Below are positions 16,653-25,222 of a stretch of DNA of 64,000 nt, piece after piece. Numbering within the stretch: position 1 is the stretch's first letter; each line of letters begins with the position of its first letter. Source of the DNA: Kitasatospora sp. NBC_01250 (GTDB taxonomy: Bacteria > Actinomycetota > Actinomycetes > Streptomycetales > Streptomycetaceae); assembly GCF_036226465.1 (NCBI RefSeq), contig NZ_CP108476.1:682001-746000 (forward strand). Direction: 5' to 3'. Under the pieces are notes generated by a model. It was given only the letters and a program-made list of their open reading frames with translations. It did no database searches and was not told where the DNA came from. The position numbers and the translations under genes are program-made.

Positions 16653-18776
16653 TCACATCAGGTGGATCCACTGCGCGACCGACGGCACGCCGTTCGCGTT
16701 GACCGCGAAGAGCATGTAGTACCCGGGCGGCGCGAGGTTCGGGTTGCTGGTCACGTTGAGGTTGACGCTGCCGTCCCCGTTGACGCTCAGCGGCAGGTCG
16801 ACGAAGCGCTGGTTGGGGTCGGAGGAGTGCGTGACGGCGGCCGGGCGGATCAGCTCGGCGCGCACGATCGGGGCGTCCACCGTGATGTGCTGGCTGGAGC
16901 CGTAGGACCACATGGTGTTGGCGACGCCGGTGATCTGCGGGCGGGCGCCGTGGTAGAGGTACGGCGGGGTGTAGAGCGAGACGTGCATGTCGAAGCTGCC
17001 GTTGCCCGGGTTGTCGCCGACCGTCATCACCCGGCCGTCGGGCAGCAGGAAGGACGCGGAGTGGTAGGTCCGCGGGATCGGGTCGGTGGCCATCGCGGGC
17101 GTGAAGGTGTTGGTGGCCGGGTCGAACATCGAGGCCTCGAAGACCGGGTCGGCCCGGTTGTGCAGGCCGCCGTTGGTCTCGAAGACCTGGCCGTTGGGCA
17201 GCAGCACGGTGGAGACGTACATCTTGCCCTGGCTGCCGGTCTCCATGCTGCCGTCGCTCATCCTGCCCTGCGGCAGCAGCGGGCCGGGCGTGTAGGCGGG
17301 GCTGGCGGCCTTGAGGTCGATGATGTCGGTCTGCCGGCCAGCGTCCACGTTGCTGACGATGTTGCCGCCGCCCACGGTGAGCACCCGCTGGTCCTGGGCG
17401 GGCGGCAGCATGACGCTCATCGACTGGTCGCGGGTGTCCTTGCTCTGCAGGCCGGGGACGTCGGTGATGGTGTTGGCGTTGTAGTCGTAGATCGAGGCGC
17501 CGCTGCCGGGGGTGCCGTTGCCGAAGACGTGGCTGCCGGTGTAGAAGAGCCGCCCGTCCTGCATCAGCACCATCGAGGGGTACAGGCCCCAGAAGTTCCA
17601 GCTCTGGTGCACCTGCGAGGTCGGCTGCCAGGCCTGTGCGGCGGTGGAGTACAGCTCGGTGGTGACGCTGCCGCTGGAGTCCCCGCGCAGGCCGCCGAAA
17701 CTGATGATGTCGCCGTCGCCCATCTCGGTGGCCGAGGGGTACCAGTGCCCGTCGTTCATGTCGTTGGTGCGGGTGTAGGTCTGGGTCGCCGGGTCGAAGA
17801 CGTACCCGGTGTTGAGCCCCTCGTAGCCGTGGCTGGCGTCGGCGGCCGGGTAGGACTTGGTGCCGCCCACGATCAGCACCCGGCCGTCGGGCAGTTGCAC
17901 GTGGCCGGAGCAGAACATGTCGGCGGGCGTGGGGACCTGGGTGAAGGTGGCGGTCACCGGGTCGTAGACGGCCGAGGTGAAGGTGCCGGCGGCGAAGGCC
18001 ATCGGGTCGTTGCCCGAGCCGGCCATCAGCAGCACCTTGCCGTTGTGCAGCACGATCGCGTGCATGCTGCGCACCGGGTTGAGGAACGGCATCACCTGCC
18101 AGGAGCCGGCGGTGCAGGCGTCGCCGGCCGTGCAGGCGGTGCCGGTGGCCGGGACGGTGGCGTCCTCCATGGTGTAGTCGTCGGTGGTCAGCGTGCCGTT
18201 GCCGTAGACCGTGACGCCCCAGCTGATCTGGTCGGTGTGCGGCGGGACGGCCGGGGTGCGCACGCTGGTGTGCGTGTAGCTGCCGGTGACCGGCAGGGTC
18301 TCCAGGTCGGTCCAGTACTGCCAGCCGCCGGCGATGTCGTGCCGGAAGGCGGTGACCACCGTGTTGGGGGTCGTGGTGGTGTACCAGAGACCCAGGTCGT
18401 ACTGGTGGTTCGGGGTCACCGAGGGCGCGCAGGACGGGTTCTCCACCATCATCGCCTTGCGGTCGCCGGTGGTGACGCCCGCGACGGTGATCCGCATGGC
18501 ACGGGTGCCGCTGTGCGCGTCGGAGGTGACGGAGTAGTTCACGGTGCCGTTGCCCCAGCCGGACTGCTCCCAGCAGACCGGGAACCCGTTGGCGTCCAGC
18601 GTCTCGAGTCCGGGGTCGACCAGCAGGTTGGCGCCGGCGAAGGCCGGCTGCGCGCCGAGCATCAGCGCCAGCAGCGCGAGCACCGCGACGTGGATCGGCA
18701 CGGAGGACCGCAGGCGGCGGTCGCGTGCCAGCGGTGGGCGGGTCACGGGCGGGTGTGTCACGGACGGGTGGGTCAC
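16653..18776 (-). CDS. galactose-oxidase/GlxA-like copper-radical oxidase, 707 aa
   Basis: A hydrophobic N-terminal segment (residues 26-48) anchors or exports the protein. Residues 50-210 look like a carbohydrate-binding beta-sandwich. The rest is a seven-bladed kelch propeller and a C-terminal DUF1929-like domain. The expected copper and cofactor ligands are all visible: C289 in DMFCSGH, Y346 in GHWYPSAT, Y571-H572 in RTYHSASFLLPDGR, and H650 in VTHSSDPNQR. The Cys-Tyr pair would form the thioether radical. GlxA of streptomycetes oxidises a glycan made by CslA at hyphal tips; here a GT2 and a GT39 gene sit directly upstream. The added N-terminal domain makes it longer than GlxA (about 645 residues). 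Confidence 0.9.
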   Translation of the reverse strand: MTHPSVTHPPVTRPPLARDRRLRSSVPIHVAVLALLALMLGAQPAFAGANLLVDPGLETLDANGFPVCWEQSGWGNGTVNYSVTSDAHSGTRAMRITVAGVTTGDRKAMMVENPSCAPSVTPNHQYDLGLWYTTTTPNTVVTAFRHDIAGGWQYWTDLETLPVTGSYTHTSVRTPAVPPHTDQISWGVTVYGNGTLTTDDYTMEDATVPATGTACTAGDACTAGSWQVMPFLNPVRSMHAIVLHNGKVLLMAGSGNDPMAFAAGTFTSAVYDPVTATFTQVPTPADMFCSGHVQLPDGRVLIVGGTKSYPAADASHGYEGLNTGYVFDPATQTYTRTNDMNDGHWYPSATEMGDGDIISFGGLRGDSSGSVTTELYSTAAQAWQPTSQVHQSWNFWGLYPSMVLMQDGRLFYTGSHVFGNGTPGSGASIYDYNANTITDVPGLQSKDTRDQSMSVMLPPAQDQRVLTVGGGNIVSNVDAGRQTDIIDLKAASPAYTPGPLLPQGRMSDGSMETGSQGKMYVSTVLLPNGQVFETNGGLHNRADPVFEASMFDPATNTFTPAMATDPIPRTYHSASFLLPDGRVMTVGDNPGNGSFDMHVSLYTPPYLYHGARPQITGVANTMWSYGSSQHITVDAPIVRAELIRPAAVTHSSDPNQRFVDLPLSVNGDGSVNLNVTSNPNLAPPGYYMLFAVNANGVPSVAQWIHLM

Positions 18777-18822
18777 AGGCGGGCTCCTCCGGGGGTCGGG
18801 GGCGGTCGGACGGCCGGTTCCA

Positions 18823-20436
18823 CTACGGCGAGGCGTCCTTGACGATCCGTCGGACCTCGACCCGGTCCGCCGCCGAGTCGCCGAAGGAGGCCAGGACGGT
18901 GGAGTGGGCGAGGGCCGCGCGGACGGTGGGCAGGTCGCCCGGGTCCTGGCGCAGGGTGGGGGTGGAGACGATGTAGTCGAGGCTGCGCCAGCCCTGCGGC
19001 AGGGTGCGGGAGACCGCCGGGTCGAGGTCGACCTTGTAGAACCAGATCACCCCGGTGCCGGGTTCGAAACCGTCGTGGACCAGGTCCAGCCAGAGGGCGT
19101 CGTCCACGGTGATCCGGGTGTGCGCCGGATCGGGGACGTTGGCGCGGATCCAGCGGGCCGCGGCGTCGTACGGCGCGTTTGCGTGGGCGGTCAGCGCGGT
19201 GCGGTCGCCGGCGTACCAGCGCGGCACCGTCCAGCCGGCCGCGAGCGCGGCGGCCAGCACCACGACGGCCCAGCGCACCGGGCGCAGGCGAAGGCGTGGG
19301 ACGGCGTGCAGCACCAGGCGCACGCCCAGGTGAGCCGCGCCCGCCAGCGCGAGCGCCAGGAACGGCAGCGCCTGGATCACGTACATCGCCGGCAGGTAGC
19401 CGGCGCCCGGCCGCAGCACCACCAGTGCCAGCAGCAGCACGGCCAGCGCGGGGGCGCGCAGCCGGCGCGAGCAGAGCAGCGGCAGGGTGACGGCCAGGCC
19501 GCCGAGGAGCAGCACCCGGTCGTAGTAGAGCCAGGACTCCAGCACCTGGTGGGCCCCGGAGCCGGGGCTCAGCACCGAGCCGGAGCCCGCCCGTTGGAGC
19601 TGGAAGAGCAGCCCGCCGAGCAGCGAGACATGGCCCGGCCCGGGGATCAGCTCGCCCTTGAGGAGGGCGTACAGCGGGTAGCCCAGGCCCACCAGGGCCA
19701 GCGCGGTGCCGAAGCCGACCAGCGAGAACTTGCGGGTGGTCCGGTCGCAGTGCTGCCACAGCAGGAGCACCACCGCGGGCAGCACCACCGCGACGGTCTC
19801 CTTGGAGAGCACCGCGACCCCGGCGCACACGCCCGCGGCGACGTGGTGCCACAGGTGCTTGCGCGGGGAGGCGGCCAGCACGAAGGCCGCGAGCAGCCAG
19901 AGCACCGCGAAGTTGTCCAGGAAGAGTTCGCGCTGCAGGCCCACCGCCAGCGGGCTCAGCCCGAAGAGCAGCACCGCGAGCGCGGCGGACCAGCGGGGCA
20001 GGCCGAGCCGGCGGGCCAGCAGGTGGAGCAGCAGGGCGCTGACCGCGGTGACCGGGAGCATCGCGATGCGCAGCTCGGCGGTGAAGAGGTGGTCCGGCGG
20101 GGCGAACAGGCCGGGCAGCCAGGAGAGCACGGCCAACTGCAGCCAGCCGAGCGGCGGGTGGTCGTACCAGTAGGTGTAGGGGGCCAGTCCGTGGTGGTGC
20201 TGGACGGCCCAGGCCTGGGCCAGGTAGGTCCCCTCGTCGTCGCTGACGGCGGGGAATCCGGCGATGTTGCACGCCTGCACCACGAGGACGGCGGCTGTGA
20301 CGACCAGGGCGAGCGGGCCGTCCGGGCCGAGCCTTCGCAGCGAGCGCAGCCGGCGCAGCGGGCGCTTCAGGAGGGGTGGCCGGATCTCCCGTGGGGTGAT
20401 CGGCGCGCGGGAGGCCGTGCCCACAAGCGCGGTCAA
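18823..20436 (-). CDS. GT39-like membrane glycosyltransferase, 537 aa
   Basis: The catalytic first loop has VSDDEGTYLAQAWAV with paired acidic residues, followed by YTYWYDHPPLGW, typical of polyprenyl-phosphate-dependent mannosyl/arabinosyl-type transferases. About ten further membrane helices follow, with an extracytoplasmic C-terminal tail. GAAGGAAG sits 5 bases before the TTG at 20436; starting there removes a proline-rich non-helical extension. It lies between a GT2 synthase and a copper-radical oxidase in the same direction, so I infer a role in building or decorating the same extracellular glycan. Confidence 0.86.
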   Translation of the reverse strand: MTALVGTASRAPITPREIRPPLLKRPLRRLRSLRRLGPDGPLALVVTAAVLVVQACNIAGFPAVSDDEGTYLAQAWAVQHHHGLAPYTYWYDHPPLGWLQLAVLSWLPGLFAPPDHLFTAELRIAMLPVTAVSALLLHLLARRLGLPRWSAALAVLLFGLSPLAVGLQRELFLDNFAVLWLLAAFVLAASPRKHLWHHVAAGVCAGVAVLSKETVAVVLPAVVLLLWQHCDRTTRKFSLVGFGTALALVGLGYPLYALLKGELIPGPGHVSLLGGLLFQLQRAGSGSVLSPGSGAHQVLESWLYYDRVLLLGGLAVTLPLLCSRRLRAPALAVLLLALVVLRPGAGYLPAMYVIQALPFLALALAGAAHLGVRLVLHAVPRLRLRPVRWAVVVLAAALAAGWTVPRWYAGDRTALTAHANAPYDAAARWIRANVPDPAHTRITVDDALWLDLVHDGFEPGTGVIWFYKVDLDPAVSRTLPQGWRSLDYIVSTPTLRQDPGDLPTVRAALAHSTVLASFGDSAADRVEVRRIVKDASP

Positions 20437-20622
20437 GGGTTCTTCCTTCTCGACGGATGGCAGGGCCGGTGGACGAAAGACGGGCGAAAGGGGGCCCGGA
20501 ATAGCTGGTGCGACAGGTTCGGCCCCGGAGGATTCGGCGGGATGTTTCGGCCCGCGGACGATCTGCCGTACCCGCACCGTGGAATTCCCGGGGCCGGCAG
20601 CGGCGGATTTCTCCGCGGGCCG

Positions 20623-21879
20623 TCAGCCCAGATGCGCGCCGACGTGTCTCGTCAACTCCCAGCCGCGCTGCCCGCGGTGCTCGCGCCAGACCGCGCGCAG
20701 CGCCGCCCCTGCCAGCACCACCTGGTAGAGCGGTCCGCCGGCGATCAGCTTGACGTAGTGCGCGGGGCGCACCCGCAGGCCGTACTGCACGCCGAAGTCG
20801 TGCAGGGCGACGGCCTCGAAGGCGAAGGTGGCCAGCGCCGGGACGGCCGGGACGAAGGAGAACAGCGCCACCGAGACCGGCAGCTTCACGGTCAGCGCGA
20901 GCGCCAGGTCGATCGGGATCACCACGCCCGAGAACGCCTGCAGGAAGGGCGTGGTGAGGGTCCAGCGGGCCAGCAGCCGCTGGCGCAGGGAGGGCAGCTG
21001 CTGCCAGTCCTTCTTGCGGTAGACCTGCAGGAAGCCCTGGTTCCAGCGGGTGCGCTGCCGCAGCAGGCTGTAGAGGGTGTCCGGGGTCTCCTCCCGGGTC
21101 ACCATCGAGGAGTCGTAGGCGACCACCACCTTGGCGCCCTGGCTGGACAGCCGCACGCCCAGGTCGCAGTCCTCGGCCAGGCAGTTCTGGTCCCAGCCGC
21201 CGGCCGCGCGCAGCACCTCGGTGCGGACGAAGACGGTGTTGCCGCCGAGCGGGATGAAGCCCTGCCGGGCGTGCAGGTGCAGGCGGCTGCGGAACCAGAA
21301 GAAGTACTCCAGGCAGTTGCGCAGGCTGTACCAGCTGGAGTGGAAGTTGATCAGCTGGACGCCGCCCTGCACCACGGCGGCGCCGCTGGCCCGGAAGGCG
21401 TGGTCGACGTGCCGGAGCAGCTCGGGGTGGACCTGGTCCTCGGCGTCGAAGACACCGACCACCTCGCCCCGGCAGTACGGCAGGGCGGTGTTGAGGGCCT
21501 TCGGCTTGTTCTTGACCACGTGGGTGTCGGTGATCACCCGCACCCGCCCCGGCGCCTGCTCGGCCAGCCGGGCCGCCACCTGCGCGGTCAGCGGGTCGTC
21601 ATGGCCGACGACGACGATGATCTCGTAGGCGGTGTGGCTGGATTCCAACAGCCGTTTGACCGTGTGCTCCAGCACCTCCTGCTCGTGCCGCGCGGGCACC
21701 AGCAGCGAGAAGTTCAGGCCGCAGCGGCCGTCCGCGGCGCCGAAGCTCGTGCCGGCCAAGGTCTCCGGCGTCCGCCACGCGTGCAGCATCCACCAGAGGG
21801 TGAGGGCCGCCATCCAGAACAGGATCCCGGATATCGCGATCATGAATAAGGAACTCAGCACCTTCCCCCCATTCGCCAC
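20623..21879 (-). CDS. GT2 processive synthase, cellulose/hyaluronan-synthase-like, 418 aa
   Basis: One N-terminal membrane helix is followed by the GT-A domain: SLLVPARHEQEVLEHTV, FDAEDQVHP (DxD), CLAEDCDLGVRL (the TED-like base) and QRTRWNQGFLQV (QxxRW). These are the features of processive beta-glycan synthases. Three to four C-terminal helices would form the export channel. It is shorter than CslA. A TTA codon lies at residue 11 (21847-21849), which in streptomycetes makes translation depend on the bldA tRNA. The ribosome site before the ATG is weak (GGGTGG). Confidence 0.88.
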   Translation of the reverse strand: MANGGKVLSSLFMIAISGILFWMAALTLWWMLHAWRTPETLAGTSFGAADGRCGLNFSLLVPARHEQEVLEHTVKRLLESSHTAYEIIVVVGHDDPLTAQVAARLAEQAPGRVRVITDTHVVKNKPKALNTALPYCRGEVVGVFDAEDQVHPELLRHVDHAFRASGAAVVQGGVQLINFHSSWYSLRNCLEYFFWFRSRLHLHARQGFIPLGGNTVFVRTEVLRAAGGWDQNCLAEDCDLGVRLSSQGAKVVVAYDSSMVTREETPDTLYSLLRQRTRWNQGFLQVYRKKDWQQLPSLRQRLLARWTLTTPFLQAFSGVVIPIDLALALTVKLPVSVALFSFVPAVPALATFAFEAVALHDFGVQYGLRVRPAHYVKLIAGGPLYQVVLAGAALRAVWREHRGQRGWELTRHVGAHLG

Positions 21880-21933
21880 CCGCCGTCCGCCGACGCCCGC
21901 CCCGGACCGGCCCGCTCTCCACCGCGATTAAAT

Positions 21934-21949
21934 ACCCTTGACCAAGGGT
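21934..21949. promoter_or_regulatory. palindrome upstream of the GT2 operon
   Basis: ACCCTTG, 2 bases, CAAGGGT: a perfect 7-bp inverted repeat 55 bases upstream of the GT2 start, next to AT-rich sequence (GGTATTTAAT on the minus strand) that could be a -10 region. It looks like a regulator binding site. Confidence 0.5.
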
Positions 21950-22088
21950 TGGTGGCGGTTTCCACAAATATTGTCCGGTTACCTACGGGTGGCCGCTGCG
22001 ATGCGGTAGAGGGCACCGGATCGGCGCCGCAGCGGGTGGAGTTCCGGGTGGGCACGCCTCCCCCGCGCACCGCCGTCGCCGGGTGACG

Positions 22089-22343
22089 CGGGGAGGCGGG
22101 GCGCGGGGAGGCGGGGCGCGGGGAGGCGGGGTGCGGGGAGGCGGGGCGCGGGGAGGCGGGGCGCGGGGAGGCGGGGCGCGGGGAGGCGGGGCGCGGGGAG
22201 GCGGGGCGCGGGGAGGCGGGGCGCGGGGAGGCGGGGTGCGGGGAGGCGGGGTGCGGGGAGGCGGGGTGCGGGGAGGCGGGGTGCGGGGAGGCGGGGTGCG
22301 GGGAGGCGGGGTGCGGGGAGGCGGGGTGCGGGGAGGCGGGGTG
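22089..22343. repeat. 17-copy 15-bp G-rich tandem repeat
   Basis: Seventeen head-to-tail copies of CGGGGAGGCGGGGYG follow each other without spacers. The variable base Y divides the array into blocks: two C, one T, six C, eight T. The + strand has runs of four G every few bases and could form G-quadruplexes. It lies between the end of the SDR gene and the promoter of the minus-strand GT2 operon. An 88-codon frame through it is only the repeat (RGGGA/RGGGV) and not a gene. Confidence 0.95.
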
Positions 22344-22371
22344 CGGTGACCGGGGTCGCGGCCCGGCCCGC

Positions 22372-23244
22372 TCAGGCGGCGGGGTCGTCGGGCGGGAACG
22401 GCGCGGGGTAGGGCTCGGTGAAGTCCGCGGAACGGGAGACCTCGCGCCAGGTCAGGTCGGACTGGAGGAGTCGGCGGTCCAGGGCGATCGAGGCTTCGGC
22501 CGCGCCGGCCCCCAGCGGCAGGTGGTGCGGGATGTCGCCCCGCTTGGCCATCCGCACGAGGATCTCGGCGGCGCGCACGGGGTCGCCGGCGGCGCCGTCG
22601 TCGTTCTGCCGCAGCCGGGCGTTGACGGCGCCGACCGTCTCGGCGTAGGCGGCCGGGATGTCGTGGACGGTCATCGAGGGCCCGGCCCAGTCGGTGCGGA
22701 ATCCGCTGGGCTCGACCACCAGGACCTTGACGCCGAACGGGGCCAGCTCGGCGCGCAGCACCCGGCTGAACCCGTCGATGGCGAACTTGGCCGCCTGGTA
22801 CGAGGCGATGCCGGGGGAACCGCCGACCCGGCCGCCCACCGAGGAGAACTGCATGACCAGCCCGCCCTGCTGCTCGCGCAGCAACGGGATCGCGGCCTTG
22901 GTGACGTTGTACACGCCCCAGAAGTTCGTCTCGAACTGCGCGCGGAAGTCGCTCTCCTCGGTGGTCTCGATCGGCGAGACATTGGCGTAGCCGGCGTTGT
23001 TCACCAGGACGTCGATGCCGCCGAAGTGCTGCCGCGCCTCGGCGAGGGCGGCGCGGGCGGCCGCGGGGTCGGTCACGTCGAGGGCGATCGGGCGGATCCG
23101 GGAGCCGTGGCGCTCGGCCAGGTCGGCCAGTTGCTCGGGCCGCCGGGCCGTCGCCGCCACCGAGTCACCGGCCTCCAGGGCCGCGTTGACGAGGGCGCGA
23201 CCGAAGCCGCGCGAGGAACCAGTGATGAACCAGGTCTGCTGCAT
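22372..23244 (-). CDS. short-chain dehydrogenase/reductase, 290 aa
   Basis: The NAD(P) site is TWFITGSSRGFGRALV near the N-terminus, the NNAG motif is VLVNNAGYANVSP, and the catalytic Ser-Tyr-Lys set is MQFSSVGGRVGG, then SYQAAKFAIDG. The basic residue after the glycine motif and the loop R of TARRPEQL suggest NADPH preference. Length and order are those of classical SDRs of the oxidoreductase YdfG/KR type. It is divergent from a TetR gene across three related operator repeats, so it is likely repressed by that protein. Confidence 0.92.
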   Translation of the reverse strand: MQQTWFITGSSRGFGRALVNAALEAGDSVAATARRPEQLADLAERHGSRIRPIALDVTDPAAARAALAEARQHFGGIDVLVNNAGYANVSPIETTEESDFRAQFETNFWGVYNVTKAAIPLLREQQGGLVMQFSSVGGRVGGSPGIASYQAAKFAIDGFSRVLRAELAPFGVKVLVVEPSGFRTDWAGPSMTVHDIPAAYAETVGAVNARLRQNDDGAAGDPVRAAEILVRMAKRGDIPHHLPLGAGAAEASIALDRRLLQSDLTWREVSRSADFTEPYPAPFPPDDPAA

Positions 23245-23255
23245 GGCTTTAGTAA

Positions 23256-23308
23256 AACGCCGTTGCGCTAATAACGCAACAGCGTTCCGGTAATAACGCA
23301 ACGACGTT
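23256..23308. promoter_or_regulatory. triple operator between SDR and TetR genes
   Basis: Two direct copies of TAATAACGCAAC followed by a GCGTT/ACGTT half-site (palindrome centres 23273-23286 and 23295-23308) are preceded by an inverted copy beginning AACGCCGTTGCGC at 23256. The sites fill the 80-bp gap between the divergent starts. They are AT-rich relative to the surroundings and are probably the binding sites of the adjacent TetR protein. Confidence 0.75.
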
Positions 23309-23324
23309 CCGCTACTATCGTGGG

Positions 23325-23999
23325 ATGAACGCCGCCGAGTTCCAGCGCGCCCGATCGCCCGAGGCCAAGCGCCTGCGCGAAGCCTCGATCCTGGAGGCCG
23401 CCCGGGCTCTGGGCCGTGAGCGCGGCATCCGGAGCGTCACGCTGACCGACATCGCCGCGGCCGTCGGGATGCACAAGTCGGCCCTGCTGCGCTACTTCGA
23501 GACGCGCGAGGAGATCTTCCTGCTGCTGACCGCCGAGGGCTGGCAGGAGTGGTCGCAGGCGCTCACCGAGCGGCTGCGGGCGGAGCCCGATCCTGGCCCC
23601 GCGGGCGTGGCGCAGGCGTTCGCGGCGACCCTCGCCGCCCGCGGGCTCTTCTGCGACCTGCTCGCCCACGCGCCGCTCACCCTGGAGCGCAACGTCTCGC
23701 TGGACGTGGTGCGCGACTTCAAGCTCGGCACGCTCGCCGCCCGCGTGCCGATCACCGCCGTCGTCCGCGAACGGCTGCCCGCCCTCGGCGAGCGGGAGAC
23801 CGGCGACCTGATCGCGACCGCCGTCGCGCTGGCCGGGGCGCTGTGGCAGATCGCGACGCCGCCCGCGGAGGTCGCCGCCCTCTACCGCAGCGACCCGCGC
23901 CTGGCCCACGCGGTCGTCGAGGTCGAGCCGCGCCTGGCCCGGATCCTGACCGCGACGATCACCGGGATGACCCACGGGCAGCCGCAGCCGCGGCCCTGA
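23325..23999 (+). CDS. TetR-family regulator, 224 aa
   Basis: The helix-turn-helix is ILEAARALGRERGIRSVTLT, then DIAAAVGMHKSALLRYFETR. The C-terminal half is a helical ligand domain. The ATG at 23325 is preceded directly by the operator cluster, so autoregulation is likely. Its natural target is the divergent SDR gene. Confidence 0.92.
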   Translation: MNAAEFQRARSPEAKRLREASILEAARALGRERGIRSVTLTDIAAAVGMHKSALLRYFETREEIFLLLTAEGWQEWSQALTERLRAEPDPGPAGVAQAFAATLAARGLFCDLLAHAPLTLERNVSLDVVRDFKLGTLAARVPITAVVRERLPALGERETGDLIATAVALAGALWQIATPPAEVAALYRSDPRLAHAVVEVEPRLARILTATITGMTHGQPQPRP

Positions 24000-24055
24000 C
24001 CAGCAGCGCGGCAGCGCCCGTTCCGACGTCCGGCAGTCTGTGCGATGCTGCTTCG

Positions 24056-24820
24056 ATGTCGCTCGCCCCTGCCCCCGCGGAGCCGATAACGCCCGACGCC
24101 GTGCGCGAGGTGCCGGACACGCTGCTCACCCAGTCCTGGCTCGACCTGTCGTTCGTGCACTGGGCCGCCGACCCCGCGGTCGTGGCACCGCTGCTGCCGC
24201 CCGGAACCGTGCCGGACACCCACGAAGGCCTCACCTACATCGGCCTGGTGGCGTTCCGGATGTACCGGGTGGGCTGGTTCAAGGTCCCGGGCATCCCGTA
24301 CCTCGGCACGTTCCCGGAGACCAACGTGCGGCTCTACTCGGTGGACCGCCACGGCCGGCGCGGAGTGGTGTTCCGCTCGCTGGAGGCCTCCCGGCTGCTG
24401 CCGGTGGCCGTCGCCCGCAGCGCCTTCCGACTGCCCTACATGTGGGCGAAGATGGCGATCGACCGCGAGGCGGACACCATCAGCTACACCAGCAGCCGGC
24501 GCTGGCCGGGGCCGCGCGGCACGCGCTCGCGGATCGCGGTGCGCATCGGTGAGCGGATCGGGCAGCCGACCGAGCTCGAACACTTCCTGACCGCCCGCTG
24601 GGGCATGCACAACGCCTTCTTCGGCCGGCCGGTGTACCTGCCCAACACCCACCCGCGCTGGCCGCTCCACCGGGCCGAACTCCTGCACTGCGAGGACGAG
24701 CTGGTGACCGCCGCCGGGCTGCCGGCACCGGTCGGGCCGCCGGTGAGCGTGCTCCACTCCCCCGGCGTCCCGGTCCGCTTCGGCCGCCCCGCCCGCCCGG
24801 GCGGCCTGCCCACCCCCTGA
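24056..24820 (+). CDS. DUF2071 family protein, 254 aa
   Basis: The product has the DUF2071 (YqjF-like) pattern: LTQSWLDLSFVHWAADPAVV, LLPPGTVPDTHEGLTYIGLV, a Trp/Phe-rich VGWFKVPGIPYLGTFPETNV strand set and a late HFLTARWGMHN. The family resembles acetoacetate-decarboxylase folds but its function is not established. No signal peptide or membrane helix. It is 56 bases from the TetR stop and may share its promoter. Confidence 0.8.
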   Translation: MSLAPAPAEPITPDAVREVPDTLLTQSWLDLSFVHWAADPAVVAPLLPPGTVPDTHEGLTYIGLVAFRMYRVGWFKVPGIPYLGTFPETNVRLYSVDRHGRRGVVFRSLEASRLLPVAVARSAFRLPYMWAKMAIDREADTISYTSSRRWPGPRGTRSRIAVRIGERIGQPTELEHFLTARWGMHNAFFGRPVYLPNTHPRWPLHRAELLHCEDELVTAAGLPAPVGPPVSVLHSPGVPVRFGRPARPGGLPTP

Positions 24821-24943
24821 CACCAGCCCGGGCGCCGACGGGTGTGCGAGACTCGCGGATCCGTCCGGACGGGCCGAGCACTGGCGGCGCGGCAGCGCGG
24901 GGTCCTGAACGGGACCCCTGCCGATACCCGGGGCGCATGCCGC

Positions 24944-24986
24944 AGGGCCTGGGCCCCACCCGCGACAGCGGGCGGGCCCAGGCCCT
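24944..24986. terminator. bidirectional terminator
   Basis: A perfect 13-bp stem, AGGGCCTGGGCCC and complement, with a 17-base loop lies between the DUF2071 gene and the convergent RiPP precursor gene. It can end transcription from both sides and marks the left boundary of the RiPP cluster. Confidence 0.8.
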
Positions 24987-25039
24987 AGATTGGATCAGCG
25001 CGTGCCGGGCGGACTGACCCCGCCCGGCACGCAGCCGGA

Positions 25040-25222
25040 TCAGGAACAGCTGCAGTTGCAGCAGTTCGGCGGCGGGGCGCAGCAGAAGGACGCGCTGGCC
25101 TCGGTCATACCGTGGCCCGCCGTGAGCGACTGGCTCTGCTCGTCGCCGGCCAGCGAGGCCAGGTCAAGCTCCAACGCGAGGTCGGCGACCGCAGCGGCCA
25201 ACGACGGCTTGAACTCGTTCAT
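25040..25222 (-). CDS. thiopeptide-type precursor peptide, 60 aa
   Basis: A 40-odd residue acidic leader (ADLALELDLASLAGDEQSQS) is followed by a Cys/Ser core: residues 45-60 read SFCCAPPPNCCNCSCS and end the protein. Six Cys (47, 48, 54, 55, 57, 59) could become thiazoles. Ser45, 58 and 60 could be dehydrated, and Ser45 with Ser58 is the natural pair for a central pyridine. AAGGAGGG lies 5 bases before the ATG, one of the strongest ribosome sites here, fitting a highly made substrate. It is transcribed divergently from eight modification genes of the thiopeptide type. The exact leader cut (before Ser43 or Ser45) is inferred. Confidence 0.88.
   Translation of the reverse strand: MNEFKPSLAAAVADLALELDLASLAGDEQSQSLTAGHGMTEASASFCCAPPPNCCNCSCS

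Noticed and set aside
16458..21849. very long + strand frames opposite the oxidase and glycosyltransferase genes
   Set aside because: They are antisense mirrors of genes with clear catalytic motifs; composition (Val/Gly/His/Arg) is that expected of the complementary strand.
22083..22349. 88-codon open frame and CRISPR-like periodicity
   Set aside because: The frame is the 15-bp tandem repeat translated (RGGGA/V). Repeats are contiguous with no unique spacers and no cas genes, so it is not a CRISPR array or a gene.
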